DNA from: Clostridiales bacterium | GTDB taxonomy: Bacteria > Bacillota > Clostridia > Peptostreptococcales > Anaerovoracaceae | DNA: 37,499 bases | Reading direction: 5' to 3' | Assembly: GCA_015058275.1 (NCBI GenBank) | Contig: SVCQ01000022.1 | Location: forward strand, 1-37,499 | In this document: positions 32,961 through 37,499 of the stretch, in pieces | Layout of the letters: the number at the start of each line of letters is the position of its first letter | Position numbering within the stretch: position 1 is the stretch's first letter | Notes under the pieces: model-generated | Told to the model about the DNA's origin: nothing | Database searches by the model: none | What the model saw: the letters and a program-made list of their open reading frames with translations, nothing else | Program-made: the position numbers and the translations under genes

Positions 32961-33025
32961 AGGACTTGATACAGTCCTAAAACGAATGACAATGGGGAGA
33001 TCAGAGGAATCTGATTTCCCCATTT
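32961..33025 (+). terminator. Tandem 3' hairpins of surface protein 2
   Basis: AGGACT/AGTCCT (32961–32978) is followed by a 14-bp stem with one G·U pair (32992–33005 / 33010–33023, loop GGAA) and a short TTT. Spacing and sequence match the hairpin pair after surface protein 1. No separate promoter for the next gene is evident. Confidence 0.7.
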
Positions 33026-33058
33026 CAATAAGTGTAGATTTAAGGGAAGGTGACAGAT

Positions 33059-33247
33059 ATGTGTCTTTCGACTGTGTACAGGAATGAAGTAAACGACGCC
33101 AATCTGCTGGCAAAGAATGTAGCGGATATCAAGGTGGATAAGGGGCAGATCATATTCACCGATCTGATGGGCATCCGGACGACCTTCAACGGATCACTTG
33201 AGAAGGTCGACCTGATGGACAACTACGTCATAGTTAGGGAGGATTAG
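33059..33247 (+). CDS. CooT-family nickel-binding protein
   Basis: The 62-aa protein starts MCLSTVYRNE, the CooT signature in which Cys2 contributes to a dimeric Ni(II) site. The rest fits the family: VADIKVDKGQIIFTDLMG and VDLMDNYVIV. CooT was described with the nickel-dependent CO dehydrogenase system, but many homologues occur elsewhere with unknown roles. ATG 33059 is preferred over an upstream in-frame GTG because AAGGTG is six bases before it and the MCL start is invariant. It is two bases from the next gene, whose ribosome-binding site lies within its last codons, so the two are surely co-transcribed. Confidence 0.82.
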   Translation: MCLSTVYRNEVNDANLLAKNVADIKVDKGQIIFTDLMGIRTTFNGSLEKVDLMDNYVIVRED

Positions 33248-33249
33248 AT

Positions 33250-34392
33250 ATGTATTATAACGACTTTAAGGACATTAAGCTGTCGGGCCTGGGCCTTGGC
33301 TGCATGAGACTGCCGGTCGTGGGTGGAGACGATACAAAGCCTGATCAGGCCGCTGTGCAGGAGATGATCGACTATGCCATGGCTAACGGCATCAACTACT
33401 ATGACACAGCCTGGGGCTACCACGGAGGTAACAGCGAGACAGCTGTAGGCGAGGCACTGTCCAAATACGACAGAGAGAGCTACTACCTTGCGAGCAAGTT
33501 CCCGGGATATGATCTTTCGAACTTCGGTAAGCACGAGGAGATCTTCAACAAACAGCTCGAGAAATGTCAGACGGACTACTTCGACTTCTACCTCTACCAC
33601 AATGTGTGCGAGGCCAATATAGATAAGTATCTGAATGATGACGGCGGACTGACTGAATTCCTGCTAAAGATGAAGGACGAGGGCAAGATCAGGCATCTCG
33701 GATTCTCGTGCCACGGCAGCTTTGAGGTGATGCACTCGTTCATCAAGAAGTACTGGCGGCATCTCGAGTTCTGCCAGATCCAGCTCAACTATCTGGACTT
33801 CGAGTTCCAGAACGCCAAGGACAAGGTGGAGGAGCTCAACAACCTCGGCATGCCTATCTGGGTCATGGAGGGGCTGCGCGGCGGCAAGCTTGCGGGCTCT
33901 GTGCTCGGCGCCGAGAAGATACTCGAAAAGAGCAACCCTGACTGGACGCCGGTCAACTGGGCGTTCGGCTTCCTCGAGACAGTACCGGGCGTCACCATGA
34001 TACTCTCCGGCATGTCGGATATGGATCAGCTGAGGCAGAATATCGAGTTCTTTGATGAGAAGAAGACCATCTCCGATGACGATATAGCGGCGCTGCTGAC
34101 CGCGGCCCACTACGAGACTACGGGCAAGGCCGCCGGTACTGTACCGTGCACAGCCTGCAGATACTGCATGTCCAAGTGCCCGCAGGAGCTCGAGATACCT
34201 CGCCTGCTGTCGCTTTTCAACGAGCACGTATATACAGAGAACGGCTTCATCGCGCCTATGGCGCTGTCGGCTATCGACAAGGACAAATGGCCTTCGGCCT
34301 GCATCGGATGCGGCGCCTGCGCGGCTGTATGCCCTCAGAGGATAGATATACCGGGCACAATGAAGAAGTTCACTGAGATGCTCAGTAAATAG
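33250..34392 (+). CDS. Aldo/keto reductase with C-terminal 4Fe-4S dicluster domain
   Basis: This 380-aa protein joins an NAD(P)H-dependent TIM-barrel aldo/keto reductase to a bacterial ferredoxin-like domain. Barrel residues: GLGCMRLP, the tetrad D52 and Y57 (NYYDTAWGYHGG), K83 (LASKFPG), and a His in DFYLYHNV. Two CxxCxxCxxxCP clusters lie at about 300–311 (CTACRYCMSKCP) and 352–363 (CIGCGACAAVCP), each followed by an IP motif. Such proteins are common in strict anaerobes and probably exchange electrons with ferredoxin; the substrate is unknown. ATG 33250 has GGAGG seven bases upstream. It forms a two-gene unit with the CooT-type gene. Confidence 0.9.
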   Translation: MYYNDFKDIKLSGLGLGCMRLPVVGGDDTKPDQAAVQEMIDYAMANGINYYDTAWGYHGGNSETAVGEALSKYDRESYYLASKFPGYDLSNFGKHEEIFNKQLEKCQTDYFDFYLYHNVCEANIDKYLNDDGGLTEFLLKMKDEGKIRHLGFSCHGSFEVMHSFIKKYWRHLEFCQIQLNYLDFEFQNAKDKVEELNNLGMPIWVMEGLRGGKLAGSVLGAEKILEKSNPDWTPVNWAFGFLETVPGVTMILSGMSDMDQLRQNIEFFDEKKTISDDDIAALLTAAHYETTGKAAGTVPCTACRYCMSKCPQELEIPRLLSLFNEHVYTENGFIAPMALSAIDKDKWPSACIGCGACAAVCPQRIDIPGTMKKFTEMLSK

Positions 34393-34413
34393 CTAATGAT
34401 AACAGCTTAGTGC

Positions 34414-34442
34414 TTGAATTATTAAAGGCAGGGGGCTACACT
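34414..34442 (+). promoter_or_regulatory. Candidate promoter of the dehydratase genes
   Basis: TTGAAT (34414–34419) and TACACT (34437–34442) are 17 bp apart in the 101-bp gap before the dehydratase genes. Both hexamers deviate from consensus, so this is tentative. Confidence 0.4.
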
Positions 34443-34493
34443 TTAAACAAGAGGTTATATGCAAACTGAATATTGAGAGAGAGGGAAGTTTGT

Positions 34494-35696
34494 ATGAAGG
34501 ATCTGAAGCATCTTTTGTATTTTGAAAACCTCCTGCAGACCGCTGATAACGAACTGATAGAGCAGGCCAGAAAGGAAGGCCGGGTATGCGCCGCATTCAC
34601 ATGCGAGAACATACCTGAGCCTCTCCTGAATGTGGGCAATGCTTTCTCAGTTCGTCTTTTTGCGCCTAAAACCGGCTCGCTGGATATAGCTACATACTAC
34701 ATGACCAGCTTCCTGTGCGAGACTTCGAGGGCGCTGCTTGAAAGAGCGATAGAGGGGGGATTCAATTTCGCGGACTGCCTGGTAGCGGCAGACGGCTGCA
34801 CCATGATGAACCGCGCTGCCGAGAACATGGAGCTACTTCATACCATGGACGAGGGCAAGGACAAGTTCTTCTATGAGTTTATGGAGATCCCACTCAAGGC
34901 CACCGAGAACGGCGTTGAGCTGATGAAGCTCCAGGTACAAAACCACATCCTGAATCCACTTCATGAGAATTACGGGGTGGATATCTCCGAGGAGGCCATA
35001 CGCAAGGCTGTCGAGGAGCACAACGAAGTATGCCGCCTCATACGCGAGATCGGAGACTTCCGCAAGGAGGATGATCCCCGTATCACAGGGTACGAGTTCC
35101 ACGTGCTGACACTTGCGACCTATCTGGCGCCTAAGTATCTTGTCATCGACAAGCTGAGAGAGACGCTCGAGGAGATAAAGACCAGGGAGCCTGACGGACG
35201 CAAGTGGAGAGCCCGCGTTGTCGTAGTCGGATCTGAGATCGACGATATCGGCATGATCAAGCTCCTGGAGGAGTGCGGCACTTATGTATGTGCTGACAGA
35301 TTCTGCTTTGGCTCGCTGCCGGGCAGAATGCCTATCCCTATCGACGATGAGTCGGACGAGGATATACTCACTCAGGTATGCCGCCACTACACGATGCTGG
35401 GACAGTGCCCGCGCGTGATGAACATGGAGAAGGTCTACGGCCGCAAGCAGTACGTTGCGGACCTGGCCAAGGAGTACAGGGCCGACGGGGTCATCTACGA
35501 GCAGGTCAAGTTCTGCGATCCGTGGGCTTACGAGAGGATGCTGGGCTCGTACATGCTGCGTGAGGACTACGGCTATCCGGTACTCTCGGTCGACAGGCCG
35601 TACAATATCGACGCGGGCGCAGGACAGATGCGTACCCGTGTGCAGGCCTTCATCGAGAGCATAGAGATCAAGAAGCTGCAGGGAGGTGAGAGATAA
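34494..35696 (+). CDS. 2-hydroxyacyl-CoA dehydratase family subunit (HgdB-like)
   Basis: These enzymes remove water from (R)-2-hydroxyacyl-CoA by a ketyl-radical mechanism using 4Fe-4S clusters, in amino acid fermentation. ATG 34494 (GAGG ten bases upstream) gives 400 aa. Family features: CENIPEPLLNVGNAFSVRL near residue 40, a cysteine pair in FADCLVAADGC, GQCPRVMN, and ADGVIYEQVKFCDPWAYER near 345, then YPVLSVDRPY. These cysteines are the expected cluster ligands. It overlaps the next gene by one base. The specific substrate (hydroxyglutaryl, lactoyl, phenyllactyl or other) cannot be assigned. The activator ATPase (HgdC type) that starts catalysis is not in the window. Confidence 0.88.
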   Translation: MKDLKHLLYFENLLQTADNELIEQARKEGRVCAAFTCENIPEPLLNVGNAFSVRLFAPKTGSLDIATYYMTSFLCETSRALLERAIEGGFNFADCLVAADGCTMMNRAAENMELLHTMDEGKDKFFYEFMEIPLKATENGVELMKLQVQNHILNPLHENYGVDISEEAIRKAVEEHNEVCRLIREIGDFRKEDDPRITGYEFHVLTLATYLAPKYLVIDKLRETLEEIKTREPDGRKWRARVVVVGSEIDDIGMIKLLEECGTYVCADRFCFGSLPGRMPIPIDDESDEDILTQVCRHYTMLGQCPRVMNMEKVYGRKQYVADLAKEYRADGVIYEQVKFCDPWAYERMLGSYMLREDYGYPVLSVDRPYNIDAGAGQMRTRVQAFIESIEIKKLQGGER

Positions 35697-37300
35697 TGGC
35701 TTTCAAGCAGGTTAAGAAGATCACTAACCCTAATAAGAGAAAGGGAGAGCAGACCCTGGGACAGCTCTATCCGACCAACGGCAAGACAAAAGTATTCAGG
35801 CGCCGTGAGTGGAGGGGCGTCAAGGATACTCTCTACGATTACTCGAGATGGCTGTACATATGGTCCATCCTCATCCGCTTCACGTCGAAGCCGAGGAATA
35901 TCAAGGCTATGTTCCGCTACAGATGGATGGCCAACTACCTGGCAGTGCCGTACATGATGGACAAGTTCACACTGGGCCTTAGAGATGAGCCTCTGCGCAT
36001 CACCCATACCGCGATGAACTTCGTCATATACGACGTAGCCAAGACGATGGAGAACATTTTCAGGGGCGATATCCGTACGGGCAACGACAAGGAGTGGTCG
36101 AGCCATTGCGTGCTGACTGACGAGAACGCCATGACAGCATTCATGATGGGCTTCGACGAGACGAAGGCCATACTGCGTGAGGTACCGACCATGTTCGTCG
36201 CCAACCTCCTGACGCAGAATTCCACGACCCACTACCTCGATGTCGCTCAGGAATTCGGACTTCCGGGCGATGTGTGTCCGATGCCTGAGGCTGAAGCCGG
36301 CATCTCCATAGACGATGACTTTGCAGTGCTCGGATGCTGCGCCGTCCAGGTCAATACGACATGCGACGGATCGCTGATGGGCAACGGCATCATCGCGCAC
36401 AGGCTCGAGAGGGAGTACGGCATACCGACGTTCCAGCTCTCGGCTCCGATGCGCCACCGCGAGGAGGATGTGCAGACATATGCGGCCAACGATATAAAAG
36501 AGGCGATCAAATTCGTCGAGGACCACGCCCACGAGAAGTGGAACTGGAAGCGCTACTTCGAGAGCGCAGCGAGGGTAAACGATGCGACAAAGCATCGCGC
36601 CTTCTGGCTCGACAACAACAGCACCGACTACCCGCAGTTTGTGGGATCGGTATTCTCGCTGTATAACGATACCAACTACATGGGTAACTGCGGGCGCTCG
36701 CCGCTCTTCCCGCCGATCGACAAGAAGATCAGCAAGCTGGTGGAGCAGGGCTACAAGCGCAGGACCATGATGGCGCCTGAGTACAGGCACCGCTGCATCG
36801 TATGGGGCGTGCAGCCGCAGTACAACATCCACATGCTCTACTGGATGATCCACTGCTGGGGCGTGCTGCCGCTGACGGACATGCTGTCGATGGTCAATAC
36901 AGACATGATAGGCGAGGAGGACACTCCTGAGAATAGAGAGAAGGCCTACTACGACATGGCATGGCTCAACGAGAACATGATCATGCGTAACCGTACGCAC
37001 GGCGGATACAAGGTGCTCGTGGATGAGCTCTGGGAGTTCTGTGAGGTCATGAACGCCGACATGGTCATGATGTGGGAGCACATGAGCTGCAAGGCGCTCG
37101 ATGGTCTTCACGGCCAGTTCGAGGAGCAGGGCCGTGAGCGTGGCATCCACGTTGTCTGGGTATGCCACGATCTCTGCGATCCTCGCGTCTACACCAGGCA
37201 GTCCATCAGGGATCAGTTCAGCCAGTACATGCGCACTGTACTGCGCGAGGAGCCGCTCGATCCGACCATCGAGCACATCCCTGATGAGAATATGTGGTAA
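35696..37300 (+). CDS. 2-hydroxyacyl-CoA dehydratase family, large second subunit
   Basis: Partner of the preceding subunit: the ATG shares a base with its stop, after AGGGAGGTGAG. The family is recognised from GLPGDVCPMPEAEAG (C194), CCAVQVNTTCDGSLMGNG (C214, C215, C223), a GVQPQYN segment near 385, and late cysteines in MWEHMSCKALDG and VCHDLCDP. At 534 aa it is much longer than the usual 375–430 aa. About 120 extra residues at the N terminus are basic and aromatic (RRREWRGVKDTLYDYSRWLY) and not assigned to any domain. The subunit is clearly real, but homology is more remote than for the first one. Confidence 0.75.
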   Translation: MAFKQVKKITNPNKRKGEQTLGQLYPTNGKTKVFRRREWRGVKDTLYDYSRWLYIWSILIRFTSKPRNIKAMFRYRWMANYLAVPYMMDKFTLGLRDEPLRITHTAMNFVIYDVAKTMENIFRGDIRTGNDKEWSSHCVLTDENAMTAFMMGFDETKAILREVPTMFVANLLTQNSTTHYLDVAQEFGLPGDVCPMPEAEAGISIDDDFAVLGCCAVQVNTTCDGSLMGNGIIAHRLEREYGIPTFQLSAPMRHREEDVQTYAANDIKEAIKFVEDHAHEKWNWKRYFESAARVNDATKHRAFWLDNNSTDYPQFVGSVFSLYNDTNYMGNCGRSPLFPPIDKKISKLVEQGYKRRTMMAPEYRHRCIVWGVQPQYNIHMLYWMIHCWGVLPLTDMLSMVNTDMIGEEDTPENREKAYYDMAWLNENMIMRNRTHGGYKVLVDELWEFCEVMNADMVMMWEHMSCKALDGLHGQFEEQGRERGIHVVWVCHDLCDPRVYTRQSIRDQFSQYMRTVLREEPLDPTIEHIPDENMW

Positions 37301-37343
37301 GCATTGTTCACAAAACGAATACATAGTGTTCACTGAAAGCCGG

Positions 37344-37371
37344 TTGAAGAATCGAGATTTGTTGATATAAT
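37344..37371 (+). promoter_or_regulatory. Candidate promoter before the final terminator
   Basis: TTGAAG (37344–37349) and TATAAT (37366–37371) are 16 bp apart. The predicted start would lie only about 15 bp before the terminator hairpin, so it would yield a very short RNA unless transcription reads into the putative intron. Confidence 0.35.
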
Positions 37372-37391
37372 CGAGCCGATAAGAAAACAAG

Positions 37392-37421
37392 ACGGAGAGC
37401 CAGGCGCGGCTCTCCGTTTTT
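37392..37421 (+). terminator. Strong rho-independent terminator
   Basis: ACGGAGAGCC (37392–37401), loop AGGCGC, GGCTCTCCGT (37408–37417) form a perfect 10-bp stem followed by TTTTT (37417–37421). It ends the dehydratase operon region and borders the putative intron directly. Confidence 0.9.
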
Positions 37422-37499
37422 GTGTATGACGGGCATGCCGTCAGTCTGTGGTGAAAGTCCACAAGGGGCGTAGTTGCCGACGAACCCCATAGCGACTTG
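37422..37499 (+). ncRNA. Partial group II intron RNA, 5' end of domain I (runs off the window)
   Basis: Immediately after the terminator U-tract the sequence reads GTGTATGACGGGC, close to the GUGYG 5' boundary of group II introns. It continues with hairpins GACGG/CCGTC, TGTGG-TGAAAGT-CCACA and GGGG…CCCC around CGTAGTTGCCGACGAA, as in bacterial domain I sequences (GGTGAAAGTCC). Class C introns insert just downstream of intrinsic terminators, which is exactly the position here. The reverse transcriptase and 3' end lie outside the window, so the class and integrity are not confirmed. Confidence 0.7.

Noticed and set aside
32966-32993. TTGATA and GACAAT as a promoter for the CooT-type gene
   Set aside because: It lies within the tandem 3' hairpins of the previous gene and upstream of the terminator-like stem, so a transcript would be stopped at once.
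35573-37462. 629-codon open frame on the minus strand
   Set aside because: It lies opposite the second dehydratase subunit, has no recognisable domain and is rich in His, Val and Leu as expected for the complement of the real codon usage.

Overview
The window is a chromosomal segment from a low-GC-phylum Gram-positive anaerobe, most likely class Clostridia. The evidence is the Firmicutes order mnmE–mnmG–rsmG–parA–parB–gdpP–rplI–dnaB with parS sites, plus RNase M5, DivIC, an LtaS-type protein, a DnaD-type primosomal protein and 2-hydroxyacyl-CoA dehydratase genes. Frequent AGG/AGA arginine and ATA isoleucine codons would suit the Eubacteriales family XIII / Anaerovoracaceae group. That placement is inference.

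Region 1 (1–11,460) is the origin-proximal core: tRNA modification (mnmE, mnmG), 16S rRNA methylation (rsmG), chromosome partitioning (three parS-like sites, parA, parB), a c-di-AMP phosphodiesterase, ribosomal protein L9 and the replicative helicase. A minus-strand VapBC-type toxin–antitoxin pair with a clear operator sits between mnmE and mnmG. Structured intergenic repeats fill the gaps around rplI and dnaB.

Region 2 (11,460–23,270) is a dense plus-strand cluster: a DnaD-like protein carrying the N-terminal part of a DnaC/DnaI-type helicase loader but no AAA+ domain, an M23 peptidase with a large cytoplasmic half, DivIC, RNase M5 with a palindromic repeat inserted in frame, RsmA, an LtaS-type phosphoglycerol transferase, Rho, and a fusion of DUF1385/YqhQ with the release-factor methyltransferase PrmC. 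Most genes touch or overlap by 1–47 nt.

Region 3 (23,270–33,040) is accessory and visibly more AT-rich. It holds two large secreted proteins built from MBG/Ig-like repeats that share the same C-terminal module, similar promoters and similar 3' hairpins. Between them lie an inverted-repeat-rich non-coding stretch and an Rpn-type PD-(D/E)XK nuclease gene.

Region 4 (33,040–37,499) returns to metabolic genes: a CooT-type nickel protein with an iron–sulfur aldo/keto reductase, then two 2-hydroxyacyl-CoA dehydratase subunits. The window ends inside what looks like the 5' end of a group II intron placed directly after a terminator hairpin, the known target preference of class C introns.

No tRNA, rRNA, CRISPR array or complete transposase gene was found.
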